From assembly GCF_019802255.1 (NCBI RefSeq), contig NZ_JAHYSS010000008.1, positions 1 to 64,000 on the forward strand: 64,000 bases of DNA, in the 5' to 3' direction. The notes beneath the pieces were generated by a model. That model saw only the letters and a list, made by a program, of their open reading frames with translations, was not told the DNA's origin and ran no database searches. Shown here in pieces: positions 44,817 through 53,295 of this stretch; positions within the stretch are counted from its first letter, which is position 1, and every line of letters starts with the position of its first letter. The position numbers and the translations under genes are program-made. This DNA comes from Pedobacter polysacchareus. GTDB taxonomy: Bacteria > Bacteroidota > Bacteroidia > Sphingobacteriales > Sphingobacteriaceae.

Positions 44817-45695
44817 ATGAAAACTATTCTGATTCCTACAGATTTCTCGGAACCTGCACAAAATGCAGCGTATTACGCTTTGCAGCTAAATAAGGTTTTA
44901 TCATGTAATTTAACTTTATGTCATGCGTTTATTATTCCTTCAGCTCTGGCAATTCCACAGGTTGCCTGGCCCTTGTACGAGTATGCTGCGATGCAAGAGT
45001 CGACAATTAAGCAATTGGATTTGTTTGCCGATCAGCTTAAAGTCCTTTTTAAAAATGACCCGGATACTAAATCTTCCCTGCCGCCTGAAATATCTTGTGA
45101 AAGTGAGGTGGGAACCGTTTCAGATTTGATACACAAATTGGTTAAGGAAGTTCGTGAAACCATGGTGGTGATGGGAATGTCTGGAATGGGGGAGGTGACC
45201 AGGTTTTTCCTTGGAAGTATCAGTCATCATTTAATTAATCATGCGCAAGTGCCAATTCTGCTGATTCCTGCTGAACTGAAATTCGCTCCTATAAAAAGAA
45301 TTGCGTTTGCTACAGATTTTAGTCATAAGGACATAGAAGTTATCCGATCTCTTACAGGTTTAGCGGCTAGGTTCGATGCGGATTTAGTGATTACGAATGT
45401 CAAGGATGAATGGGTCGACGAAAAGGAACATCATCAAAAAGAGCATTTATTTCTGGATAATTTGATTAAGGAAATTAATTATTCAAAGATCTATATTAAG
45501 CACATTACAGAGATTGATATTGATGATGGACTTCAGCTTTTGAGTACCGAATTTAAAATTAATATGGTGGTTATGGTGCATAAAAAAGCTGGGATGCTCC
45601 ATCGTTTTTTGGTAGGGAGTCACACCCAGACTTTGGCAAAACACATTAAGATCCCATTGTTGGTCATTCCGGAAAATTTACACCCAATTTTTTAG
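44817..45695 (+). CDS. Tandem UspA universal stress protein
   Basis: A 292-residue protein of two Usp domains, about 1-150 and 155-290. The first starts MKTILIPTDFSEPAQNAAYY and ends VMGMSGMGEVTRFFLGSISHHLI with VPILLIPAEL; it retains the GxSGMGxxxRFFLGS ATP-type loop in a variant form. The second starts RIAFATDFSHKD and ends VHKKAGMLHRFLVGSHTQTLA. It should bind nucleotide and act in stress survival. No activating paired site was seen directly before it, so it may be read from the BON promoter. Confidence 0.92.
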   Translation: MKTILIPTDFSEPAQNAAYYALQLNKVLSCNLTLCHAFIIPSALAIPQVAWPLYEYAAMQESTIKQLDLFADQLKVLFKNDPDTKSSLPPEISCESEVGTVSDLIHKLVKEVRETMVVMGMSGMGEVTRFFLGSISHHLINHAQVPILLIPAELKFAPIKRIAFATDFSHKDIEVIRSLTGLAARFDADLVITNVKDEWVDEKEHHQKEHLFLDNLIKEINYSKIYIKHITEIDIDDGLQLLSTEFKINMVVMVHKKAGMLHRFLVGSHTQTLAKHIKIPLLVIPENLHPIF

Positions 45696-45749
45696 CCGCT
45701 TTTGATCATGATAATAAAAGCACTTTGATAAAGTTTTAAACTTAAACCA

Positions 45750-46169
45750 ATGCAAACACTAACTAAACTTTCTCCAAAGGCTTTAGCCTATTACATCAAT
45801 GCCAGGCGATGGAAAGCTCACCTGGATTTTTTTAATGTGGAAGTGGTTTTTCTCAATAGAATAATGGAAGAACACTTTTTACAACTGTCAGCTAAGGAGC
45901 ATAAAAAAATAATAATTCCATTGGGGAGTAAACTCTCAGTATTGATGAATGAAAAATACCAGGTAGAAGGGTTGCTGGACCAGCAGCTCAACAAACTGGA
46001 GCTATTGGCAGAAGACCTGCTGAAGGAAAATCCAGAAGATTTGGCAACAAAGCAGGCTTATTTAGAATATCATGTGATTGATCTGATCCATGAATACCGA
46101 TTGATTAAAAGCGGTTTATATCATATTGTGGGAGTCCTGTTAGATGAACGCAAGCTATTACAGTGCTAA
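45750..46169 (+). CDS. Helical cytoplasmic protein of unknown function
   Basis: A 139-residue protein, nearly all helix by sequence: KALAYYINARRWKAHLDFFN, a LNRIMEEHFLQLSAKEH segment and a long middle amphipathic region with LLDQQLNKLELLAEDLLKEN. No signal peptide and no membrane segment. It is reminiscent of hemerythrin-like helical bundles, but the metal-ligand pattern is incomplete, so I do not assign that family. It lies 54 nt after UspA in the stress unit. Confidence 0.65.
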   Translation: MQTLTKLSPKALAYYINARRWKAHLDFFNVEVVFLNRIMEEHFLQLSAKEHKKIIIPLGSKLSVLMNEKYQVEGLLDQQLNKLELLAEDLLKENPEDLATKQAYLEYHVIDLIHEYRLIKSGLYHIVGVLLDERKLLQC

Positions 46170-46177
46170 AGTTTGAA

Positions 46178-46226
46178 ATTGAAGAAAAAAATGCCGGGTA
46201 AATTCATTCCGACATTTTCTTCCAAT
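46178..46226. terminator. Imperfect hairpin between convergent genes
   Basis: ATTGAAGAAA...ATGCCGG (46178-46197) pairs imperfectly with CCGACATTTTCTTCCAAT (46209-46226), a long stem with A/T-rich flanks, between the converging 45750 and 46233 genes. It probably terminates both. Confidence 0.6.
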
Positions 46227-46232
46227 TTTTCG

Positions 46233-46556
46233 TTATGCTTTTTTATGATGTTCCATATGTGACTTATGGAAGTTGCCTTTTGCATCTATACACTCGTCAT
46301 TTTTAAGCATCATTTCTTTACCATCTTTCATCTTTACCATTCCATCAGGCATAATTTTATCGCCATTTTTTAGGGTAACCTCTTTTTCCATCAGCATTTC
46401 TTTATTTGCCATGGAATGATACATTTTTCCATCTTTCATCACATAACAGGTCATGCTCTTATTTTGAACTGTTTTTTTTTGCATCGGTTTAGTGACTTGT
46501 GCATTTACCGATGTCATGGCGAATATCACCACAAGTAGAATCAATAGCTTTTTCAT
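46233..46556 (-). CDS. Secreted Met/Lys-rich small protein, DUF6799-like
   Basis: A 107-residue protein with signal peptide to about residue 20 (FAMTSVNAQ). The mature part has two DUF6799-like repeats, each Tyr/Met-Lys-Asp-Gly-Lys (CYVMKDGKMYHS and GMVKMKDGKEMMLKND), rich in Met, and a His-containing C-terminus (HKSHMEHHKK), so metal binding, for example copper, is conceivable but unproven. A paired FNR-like element lies 43 nt upstream. Confidence 0.75.
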   Translation of the reverse strand: MKKLLILLVVIFAMTSVNAQVTKPMQKKTVQNKSMTCYVMKDGKMYHSMANKEMLMEKEVTLKNGDKIMPDGMVKMKDGKEMMLKNDECIDAKGNFHKSHMEHHKKA

Positions 46557-46567
46557 AACTTTTTATT

Positions 46568-46632
46568 TAAAGGTCGTTAAAAGCCGATTTGGATGCAATG
46601 ACAGTCATCATTGGACGGGGTGATGGTGATCA
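46568..46632 (-). promoter_or_regulatory. Paired FNR-like sites and -7 element, 46556 gene
   Basis: Sites TGACAGTCATCA (46599-46610) and TGATGGTGATCA (46621-46632) are offset by 22 bp. On the minus strand a TTTA starts 28 bp after the proximal site (46571-46568). The distal site lies inside the last codons of the glycosidase gene and the proximal site includes its TGA stop, so the coding end and the operator were selected together. Confidence 0.8.
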
Positions 46633-47795
46633 AGAGCTGAAAAAAATGGGCTTGAGTTTTTCTCCACACAACTGACAGCGTAGAGGTACAGTGCCGCCGA
46701 CCAGGTTTGCCAGTCTTGTCCCATTGGCTGGCCTGTTTGTGCCTTATACCATTCATTGAATCCATATTTTAACTCTTTATTCCTTGAAATGCTGATCAGC
46801 TCCGTAAGCGCATATAATTTCTCTTTGGCCAATTTATACTTTCCGGCGGTCACAAGTGCTGCAATATGAAGGGCAGAAATAAATGGCCAGATGCCACCGT
46901 TATGATAATCTCCAGGCTGGTTAAAAATGGCATAACGTGTTTTCCAATCTGCATCCTCAGGCTGTATAAAGGGAAAGAAATTGGGTGCCAGATTAACGGC
47001 TAATGCTCCTTTTATTTTCAATTCTTCGCATTCTTCTTCTATCCAGCAGATCATCTTTTTGGCCCTGGCAGCGGAAGCCAATCCAGAAAGAATAGCGATA
47101 CTGTTTCCCAGTAGGTCAAATCTTTCACTGCTATAAATTTTATAAGACCAAAGTGCGTAGTAGGGTTTCTTTTTTACAACCATTCCTTCATGAAGATGAT
47201 GTGGATTGGTCATTGAGGTAATTGTAAAATGCTGCATTGCTTTCTTCAGCTGGGCCGCCCGTACCTGCTGATTTAGTACCTGCAGATAGCTGTATACAAT
47301 CGTATTCACATATAATCCAAAACCCAATACCCATTGCTCATCGCGCCAGTCGCTGGTGGGTTGCTGTGCGACGAGGTATTCATCTGAAGGGCTTTGGTAT
47401 TCCATCCAGGTCAGTGATTTTTGTACGGCCTCTTCGAGAAAGGTATGGTCTCCACTAAATGTTCTAAACATGCCGACTGCCAATAGAAACAAGGGTGTGG
47501 TGTCACTTGCGCCACGATTCTTCGGATCGTGCACCATAGAAGGAATGTGTCCTTTATCAGACTGATTCATTGAAAGTACTTCCAGCGTTCTTTTAATTGA
47601 AGCAATGAGTACTTGATTCCCAGAAACCAGTATTCCTGGGACCGATAACATTAAATCTCTTGTATAGGGTTCTGGATATCCCCAGGCTGCAGTTCGGGGA
47701 AGTCCATGAAATGGGCCTTTAATATTATGGAGCAGCACTTCTATTGCCCCTTGTTTTGCATTTTCTATAACTTGCCAGTTTTTTATTTTCATCAC
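46608..47795 (-). CDS. Alpha/alpha-toroid glycosidase, amylo-1,6-glucosidase/GH100-like
   Basis: A 395-residue cytoplasmic enzyme without signal peptide. The GFPRTAAWGYPEPYTRDLML-like segment (here GLPRTAAWGYPEPYTRDLML) contains the active-site Asp region, DKGHIPSMVHDP and TSDWRDEQWVLGF hold further acidic residues, and GDYHNGGIWPFISALHIAAL is typical of the (alpha/alpha)6 barrels of amylo-1,6-glucosidase, GH63 and GH100 enzymes. It follows GT4 and PIG-L genes in one unit. Either it trims a glucoside made by the GT4 enzyme or acts on stored sugar. The substrate is unknown. Confidence 0.8.
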   Translation of the reverse strand: MMKIKNWQVIENAKQGAIEVLLHNIKGPFHGLPRTAAWGYPEPYTRDLMLSVPGILVSGNQVLIASIKRTLEVLSMNQSDKGHIPSMVHDPKNRGASDTTPLFLLAVGMFRTFSGDHTFLEEAVQKSLTWMEYQSPSDEYLVAQQPTSDWRDEQWVLGFGLYVNTIVYSYLQVLNQQVRAAQLKKAMQHFTITSMTNPHHLHEGMVVKKKPYYALWSYKIYSSERFDLLGNSIAILSGLASAARAKKMICWIEEECEELKIKGALAVNLAPNFFPFIQPEDADWKTRYAIFNQPGDYHNGGIWPFISALHIAALVTAGKYKLAKEKLYALTELISISRNKELKYGFNEWYKAQTGQPMGQDWQTWSAALYLYAVSCVEKNSSPFFSALDHHHPVQ

Positions 47796-47802
47796 AGCGC
47801 TA

Positions 47803-48945
47803 TTAACTTATATTTAGCCTTTCTCTTACGATGCGTATAAACTTAGCCGCAACGGCGCGATAGTCAAAATTTATGATGACCCTATTCCGTCCTGCTGTTC
47901 CTAACTGCTTTTGCAGGTCTGGATTGTTCATTAATTGAATCAGACTGTCTTTGATATCCTCAATATTGGCCCGGTAATCTACAGTTCTCGGTTCATCAAA
48001 AACGATCCTGTGGTTGTTTTCATACCCTGCTTCCTGTCCCAGATAAACCTCATTGACCACAATTCTTTCTTTTACATTGGCTAGTAATGCAGTTTGACCA
48101 TGTACCAGCGTATCTAGCATACCCATCGCATTGATGCCGATTACTGGCTTGCCGCAGGCACCAGCCTCCACTTGTGGCATGCCGAATCCCTCCAAACGTG
48201 ATGGTGCGGCATAAATATCACAAGCGCCAATCAGATAGGGGATGAATTGTCTGGAAATGATGCAGGTATGAAAAGATACATTTTGGTCAATGCCTAATTG
48301 TTCTGCCAGTTCTTTGTCGGAATTGGTTTGCAGAGCTGTTCGGGTTTGGGGCCATACCTTACAGATATACTTCCAAGCCGGCAATTGCTGTCCGGCAGCG
48401 GCCAAGGCATTCATAACTTCCCTTCCGCCTTTGGAGGCCGCATCTCCACCAATCGTCAGAATCATTTGCTGTTCCGGGCTCACACCTAAGGCAGCCCTGA
48501 CTGCAAGTATTTTGGGGTCATTCTTTGCATATGGCTTAAACGTATCAGTATCACAACCAACAGGAAGTACTGCTATATTATCGCCTTTAATCCCATCTCT
48601 TACATACATTTCTTTTACCCAGTTTGAAGTCACCAGAATCAGGGGAAGCTTATTGAGGACCTCCTGATAATTACCTATATACCCATCAGCCACCAGCCAT
48701 GGTACCGCTTTGATGCCGAATTTCTGGGGATGGAGGACCAATTGCGGAGTATGGCCCCAATAACCTGTTCCAACAACTACATCAGGTTTGAACCATTTAT
48801 AATACCATTCTTTCTCCAATGTTGACTCCAGATGTACAGCATGCGCATCAACGCCATTGGCAAGTAAACCTTTGTAAAGCAGGTCACCTTGTGTGGCCAA
48901 TCCTCCGGGTGTTGGCGGATAATCATATAGGACAAGTACTTTCAT
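47803..48945 (-). CDS. GT4-family glycosyltransferase
   Basis: A 380-residue cytoplasmic GT-B enzyme. N-terminal VLYDYPPTPGGLATQGDLL acceptor loop; C-terminal GT4 region with ILTIGGDAASKGGREV, the FIPYLIGACDIYAAPSRLEGFGMP motif (E-x7-E, nucleotide-sugar binding) and GACGKPVIGINAMGM. The start overlaps the PIG-L stop by 4 nt, so it is translationally coupled. The pair GT4 + PIG-L deacetylase recalls bacillithiol or mycothiol first steps, but the N-terminus does not resemble BshA and no BshC is present, so a different deacetylated sugar product is more likely. Confidence 0.9.
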   Translation of the reverse strand: MKVLVLYDYPPTPGGLATQGDLLYKGLLANGVDAHAVHLESTLEKEWYYKWFKPDVVVGTGYWGHTPQLVLHPQKFGIKAVPWLVADGYIGNYQEVLNKLPLILVTSNWVKEMYVRDGIKGDNIAVLPVGCDTDTFKPYAKNDPKILAVRAALGVSPEQQMILTIGGDAASKGGREVMNALAAAGQQLPAWKYICKVWPQTRTALQTNSDKELAEQLGIDQNVSFHTCIISRQFIPYLIGACDIYAAPSRLEGFGMPQVEAGACGKPVIGINAMGMLDTLVHGQTALLANVKERIVVNEVYLGQEAGYENNHRIVFDEPRTVDYRANIEDIKDSLIQLMNNPDLQKQLGTAGRNRVIINFDYRAVAAKFIRIVRERLNIS

Positions 48946-49577
48946 AATACGGAATTTTCTTTAAGCCAGGCAATGGCTTCTTTTTTTTTTGTAAATCTCC
49001 AGAATGCTTCTGAGGTTGGGACCGTTTTTGCTTCCCAGCTGTTTCGCCTGAAGCCATAAATACCTGTCATGATCTTGTATTTTAACTGCCAGAGTTTAGC
49101 CGGCAGGGTATAATAGAGGTTTGCCTGGTTGGATGCCTTGGGAAAATACATTCTGTTTCCATCTTCGTAAGCAAAAAATAAAAATTCATTGCAGGATAAT
49201 CTGTTGGTCAACCATAAGTTTAGTACTGCTTTTCCTATTTCTTCATGTCGTAGGTGCCGGGTATATTCCCCCAGAGGGTTATGTGTCATGATCAAATCAA
49301 AAGTATTGGTTGGGAGCATTCCCATGATTAGATCGGAGATGTAATTGATGTCCTGTGGACTTTGCAATGGTCCATCATCGAGATCCTCCATGATCCCTTC
49401 AGCATTTAAAACAGCGACAGCTTTTTCAAATTTTGGCGCACGGTCAGGGTCATTTTTTCTGCACAAACATAAGATCAATAGTTCCCATTCCGGGTGTCCA
49501 AGTAATGTTCCTCCTGCCCAAAGGATTTCATCATCCGGATGCGCAACAATTACTACAACTTTTTTTCTAGACCACAT
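48942..49577 (-). CDS. PIG-L family (LmbE-like) deacetylase
   Basis: A 211-residue zinc-dependent N-deacetylase. Metal and catalytic motif AHPDDE at residues 12-17 with EILWAGGTLL, and later MTHNPLGEYTRHLRHEEIG with the second His ligand region. Members remove acetyl groups from GlcNAc moieties of PI, mycothiol precursors, bacillithiol precursors or chitobiose. First gene of the PIG-L/GT4/glycosidase unit, with a paired FNR-like promoter upstream. No N-terminal signal, so cytoplasmic. Confidence 0.9.
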   Translation of the reverse strand: MWSRKKVVVIVAHPDDEILWAGGTLLGHPEWELLILCLCRKNDPDRAPKFEKAVAVLNAEGIMEDLDDGPLQSPQDINYISDLIMGMLPTNTFDLIMTHNPLGEYTRHLRHEEIGKAVLNLWLTNRLSCNEFLFFAYEDGNRMYFPKASNQANLYYTLPAKLWQLKYKIMTGIYGFRRNSWEAKTVPTSEAFWRFTKKKEAIAWLKENSVL

Positions 49578-49604
49578 AACTGAATGAACAAGTTAACCGT
49601 TTCG

Positions 49605-49668
49605 TAAAGTTCTTAGAATTTTCAGAACTGAGGATGATTGGTGTCATGCTGATGCGTGATTATGGTCA
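49605..49668 (-). promoter_or_regulatory. Paired FNR-like sites and -7 element, PIG-L operon
   Basis: Sites TGATTGGTGTCA (49635-49646) and TGATTATGGTCA (49657-49668), offset 22 bp. On the minus strand a TTTA starts 27 bp after the proximal site (49608-49605; context GAACTTTACG). This is the left half of a divergent control region; the right half serves the SHOCT/exporter genes. Confidence 0.78.
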
Positions 49669-49713
49669 TGACGCTTAATGAGTTAAGTTTTTTTGTTTCG
49701 CGTTTTGCTGAAG

Positions 49714-49778
49714 TGATGAAGGTCATCAGTTGAGGTGTTGGAGGTCATGCTTTATCCTAAAAAAATCCCCGAATTTTA
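49714..49778 (+). promoter_or_regulatory. Paired FNR-like sites and -7 element, SHOCT/exporter operon
   Basis: Sites TGATGAAGGTCA (49714-49725) and TGTTGGAGGTCA (49736-49747; one mismatch) are offset by 22 bp. TTTA (49775-49778, context GAATTTTAG) starts 28 bp after the proximal site. Between the two pairs of this 219-nt divergent gap is a T-rich spacer without other structure. Confidence 0.78.
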
Positions 49779-49796
49779 GCAGAAATACTTACCGCT

Positions 49797-50024
49797 ATGT
49801 TTTATACTTATAGTTTTTGGGGAATGAATTTTATATGGTGGCTTTTTTGGTTCATCCTGATTTTTTGGATTTTCGCCACCCCTTATGATGTCCCTGGTCA
49901 ACGGAAAAGGAAGGATTCGCCCCTTCATATTTTACAAAAGCGCTTTGCATCTGGTGAGATTACAAAGGAGGAATATGAGGAAAAAAAGAAGATCCTTGAA
50001 GCTGATATATTGAAATCTTCCTGA
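49797..50024 (+). CDS. SHOCT-domain small membrane protein
   Basis: A 75-residue protein with an N-terminal membrane segment (NFIWWLFWFILIFWIF) and a C-terminal SHOCT motif (LHILQKRFASGEITKEEYEEKKKIL). SHOCT is a short oligomerisation motif found at the ends of many membrane proteins. It is the first gene of the exporter transcript, 22 nt before the TolC gene, and could stabilise or regulate the exporter; this is inference. Confidence 0.85.
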   Translation: MFYTYSFWGMNFIWWLFWFILIFWIFATPYDVPGQRKRKDSPLHILQKRFASGEITKEEYEEKKKILEADILKSS

Positions 50025-50045
50025 CCTGAAAAATTTTAGCCACAA

Positions 50046-51395
50046 ATGGAAAGTCACACAATTCCTCGGGATAGCCTGGAAATCCCATTTAGGACGCCAT
50101 GTAACTATATAAAAGCATTGGTCGTTACCATCCTGATGATATTGGCAAGTGGATTTTCCTCTCGGGGGCAGGAGCAACCGACTTTAAAAATCGAGGAGCT
50201 CTACCAACTTGCGCGAAGTAACTATCCTTTATCCAAACAGCGGGACCTGATTGCTAAAACTGCTCAGTTAAATATCGCAAATGCATCAAAAGGTTATTTG
50301 CCTATGTTGAGTATGAACGGACAAGCCAGCTATCAGTCTACCGTAACCAATTTCCCATTTACACTTCCTTTACCTGGTTTTAACATTCCCAAGTACAGTA
50401 AAGATCAATATAAGATTTATTTTGAAGCTGATCAGGTCATTTACGACGCGGGAATGATAAAAAATCAACAGCAGGTCGCCAAAACTACGGCAGCTGTTCA
50501 GCAGCAAAGCCTGGAGGTTGAATTATACCAGTTATATAGCAGGATTAACGATTTGTTTTTTGGTGTGCTGCTCATAGATGAGCAGCTGAAACAAAATGGC
50601 CTTTTACTGAATGATGTGCAAAATGCGATAGGGAAGACAAAGGCCCTTATTGCGAACGGAACTGCATATAGAAGCAGTCTTGACGAACTTGAGGCCCAAT
50701 TCCTACAGACGCAGCAAGATCGCATTTCGCTGATGGCTAATAGGAAAGCTTATATCGCTATGCTTTCACTATTCATTCACCAGACATTGGATGAGCATGT
50801 GATTTTTGAAAAACCAACAGTACCCATCTTGGATGATGTATTGAAACGTCCTGAGTTAGCTTTATACGGCTATCAGCGAAAGGTATATGAAGATCAGCGT
50901 AAGCTTCTAAATCTGCAATTGCTGCCAAAACTGGGGCTTTTTGCTCAGGGAGGTTATGGCCGGCCGGGATTAAACATGTTGAGTAATCAGTTTTCATGGT
51001 ATTATTTAGGAGGTGTAAAGCTAACCTGGAATTTTGGAAGTCTTTATAGTCACAAGAATCAGCTGGGTTTGCTGCGGATTGGAAATGAAATGATTGATGT
51101 TCAAACGGAGACCTTTTTGTTCAATACCAGTCTCGCACAAATACAGCAGAAGACCGTAATTGCCCGCTATCAGGAATTACTGGACACTGACCATCAGATC
51201 GTGGCCTTGCGATTATCGGTAAAAAATGCGGCCAATGCGAAGCTCCAGAATGGCGTAATTAGTACACATGACTATATCACCGTCATGAATGCTGAAAATG
51301 AGGCACGTCAAAATAGAATTTTACATGAAACCCTGCTGCTGCAGGCTTTATATAATTACAAGAACATCACTGGGAATGAGAAAAGCAATAATTAA
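50046..51395 (+). CDS. TolC-family outer-membrane efflux protein
   Basis: A 449-residue OEP protein. The N-terminal hydrophobic segment (about 22-40, ALVVTILMILASGFSSRGQ) is a signal peptide preceded by a 20-residue extension. Two OEP repeats form the helical barrel, starting TLKIEELYQLARSNYPLSKQRD and about residue 240; the second contains LLPKLGLFAQGGYGRPG and GGVKLTWNFGSLYSHKNQ. It is the exit duct for the exporter whose adaptor, ATPases and permeases follow in order. Confidence 0.92.
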   Translation: MESHTIPRDSLEIPFRTPCNYIKALVVTILMILASGFSSRGQEQPTLKIEELYQLARSNYPLSKQRDLIAKTAQLNIANASKGYLPMLSMNGQASYQSTVTNFPFTLPLPGFNIPKYSKDQYKIYFEADQVIYDAGMIKNQQQVAKTTAAVQQQSLEVELYQLYSRINDLFFGVLLIDEQLKQNGLLLNDVQNAIGKTKALIANGTAYRSSLDELEAQFLQTQQDRISLMANRKAYIAMLSLFIHQTLDEHVIFEKPTVPILDDVLKRPELALYGYQRKVYEDQRKLLNLQLLPKLGLFAQGGYGRPGLNMLSNQFSWYYLGGVKLTWNFGSLYSHKNQLGLLRIGNEMIDVQTETFLFNTSLAQIQQKTVIARYQELLDTDHQIVALRLSVKNAANAKLQNGVISTHDYITVMNAENEARQNRILHETLLLQALYNYKNITGNEKSNN

Positions 51396-51408
51396 CTCAA
51401 TAAGTGCC

Positions 51409-52377
51409 ATGAAAAATCAAATACATCCACTGAAAATTCATGTATACCTAGCCTTTAGCATCCTGACTGTATTTACATGCTGTAATTTTGACGAAAAAAT
51501 ATCGGATGCATCCGGAACATTTGAAGCTGATGAGGTGATCGTATCTGCAGAGCTTCCTGGAAAGATTATTGACTTGCATATTCAGGAAGGGGATGTCCTC
51601 AAAAAGGACAGCATGGTGGGGATGATTGATCCTGTTCCTTTGAGGCTGCAAAAGGCACAGGTTGAGGCCTCTATAGGCGCCTTGCAGGAAAAGACGATGA
51701 ATGTTGCCCCTCAGGTTCAGCTGTTAAAAGACCAGGAGGAGGTACTTAAAATTCAGCTGGCCAATGCTTATTATGAACTCAAACGAACGGAGAATCTCGT
51801 TAAAGCAGATGCAGCGACAACTAAGCAGTTGGATGATCTCAATATGCAGATTTACCTGTTAAAACAACAGATTGCAGTAAACCATCAGCAGATTAAAGTG
51901 CAGGAAGCTGTAACAGGGACACAGAACCGAGCTATTCTCAGTGAATTCCGACCTTTATCTCAATCTGTTGCCCAGATAAATGATCAGTTAAAAAGAAGCA
52001 TTATTGTAAATCCGGTTCAAGGTACGGTGCTGACCAAATATGCGATGGCAGGCGAGGTGACTTCGGCGGGCAAGGCATTATATAGAATTGCAGATCTTTC
52101 CTGGATTACTTTAAGGGCCTACATTACGGAAACACAGTTGGCACAGTTGAAAATTAATCAGGAGGTAACTGTTATGGTAGACAGTACCGCTGATCGCTAC
52201 AGAAAATACAAGGGGGTAGTGAGTATGATTTCAGATAAAGCGGAGTTTACTCCAAAAACCATTCAGACAAAAGAAGAGCGTGCTAATTTGGTGTATGCCA
52301 TTAAGGTCAGGGTCAAAAATGATGGCTTCCTGAAAATTGGTATGTATGGAGAATTGAGTTTTAATAAAGGGTCATGA
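51409..52377 (+). CDS. HlyD-family membrane-fusion (adaptor) protein
   Basis: 323 residues from ATG 51409, chosen because it follows the TolC stop by 13 nt and begins the signal/anchor sequence (HVYLAFSILTVFTCC, lipobox-like Cys). Biotinyl-lipoyl-like half-motif SAELPGKIIDLHIQEGDVLKK near residue 50, a coiled-coil hairpin of about 80 residues, and the second half-motif NPVQGTVLTKYAMAGEV. It resembles YbhG, the adaptor of the YbhFSR exporter. Its last codon overlaps the next gene (ATGA). Confidence 0.92.
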   Translation: MKNQIHPLKIHVYLAFSILTVFTCCNFDEKISDASGTFEADEVIVSAELPGKIIDLHIQEGDVLKKDSMVGMIDPVPLRLQKAQVEASIGALQEKTMNVAPQVQLLKDQEEVLKIQLANAYYELKRTENLVKADAATTKQLDDLNMQIYLLKQQIAVNHQQIKVQEAVTGTQNRAILSEFRPLSQSVAQINDQLKRSIIVNPVQGTVLTKYAMAGEVTSAGKALYRIADLSWITLRAYITETQLAQLKINQEVTVMVDSTADRYRKYKGVVSMISDKAEFTPKTIQTKEERANLVYAIKVRVKNDGFLKIGMYGELSFNKGS

Positions 52378-53294
52378 AGGCAATTGTAGTCGAAGAGATC
52401 ATTAAACGATATCAAGCGCAGAAAGTTGAAGTCACCGCTTTGGATGGCGTATCGCTATCCGTAGAGCAGGGGGAGATTTTTGGCATCATTGGTCCCGATG
52501 GTGCAGGGAAAACCTCTTTGTTTCGAATTTTGACGACTTTACTTTTGGCAGACAGTGGTTCCGCAACGGTGGATGGCTTTGATGTGGTTAAAGATTACAA
52601 AAAAATCCGTAGCAATGTTGGTTATATGCCCGGAAAGTTTTCGTTGTATCCGGATTTAACAGTTCAGGAAAACCTTGAGTTTTTTGCCGCAATTTTCAAT
52701 ACCACCATTCAGGAGAACTATGCGTTAATAAAAGAAATTTACAGTCAGATTGAGCCTTTCAAAGATCGCAGGGCTGGTCAGTTATCCGGCGGGATGAAAC
52801 AGAAACTGGCACTCAGCTGTGCATTAATTCATAAGCCCACCGTTTTATTTTTAGACGAGCCCACCACAGGAGTGGATGCGGTATCCCGCAAGGAATTTTG
52901 GGAGATGCTGCATCGGCTAAAAGTTCAGGGGATCACCATACTTGTGTCAACAGCCTATATGGATGAAGCCACACTTTGCGACCGGGTAGGTTTAATACAG
53001 AAAGGGGTACTCTTGTCTGTGAATACGCCAAATGGAATAATTTCAGAATTTAAAAATACGCTGTGGGCGATCCGGGCAAAAGAAATGTATCCCTTAATGG
53101 AGGCTATCCTGGCGGATCCAGCTGTGGAGAGCTGTTATCCTTTTGGACAATATCACCATGTAACCTTTAAAAATGAGGAAGGGATTGAAGCGAATTTAAA
53201 TAGGATCGTAAAAAAAGGAGGTTTTACCGATGTAGAGATGTTTCGGATCCAGGCCAGTATTGAAGACTGTTTTATGGCGCTTATGAAAAATTGA
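52374..53294 (+). CDS. ABC transporter ATPase 1 (YbhF-like)
   Basis: A 306-residue ATPase. Walker A GPDGAGKTS (with the Asp seen in YbhF/CcmA-like exporters), Q-loop region GYMPGKFSLYPDLT, signature LSGGMKQKL, Walker B VLFLDEPTTGVD and a His-less switch region TAYMDEA. It is one half of a pair of nucleotide-binding domains that are fused in E. coli YbhF but separate here. Start overlaps the HlyD stop by 4 nt. Confidence 0.93.
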   Translation: MKAIVVEEIIKRYQAQKVEVTALDGVSLSVEQGEIFGIIGPDGAGKTSLFRILTTLLLADSGSATVDGFDVVKDYKKIRSNVGYMPGKFSLYPDLTVQENLEFFAAIFNTTIQENYALIKEIYSQIEPFKDRRAGQLSGGMKQKLALSCALIHKPTVLFLDEPTTGVDAVSRKEFWEMLHRLKVQGITILVSTAYMDEATLCDRVGLIQKGVLLSVNTPNGIISEFKNTLWAIRAKEMYPLMEAILADPAVESCYPFGQYHHVTFKNEEGIEANLNRIVKKGGFTDVEMFRIQASIEDCFMALMKN

Positions 53295-53295
53295 A

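Noticed and set aside
47803..49577. Bacillithiol biosynthesis genes (bshA/bshB)
   Set aside because: The glycosyltransferase start and motifs do not resemble BshA, and no BshC gene is near; only the general GT4 + PIG-L pairing is similar.
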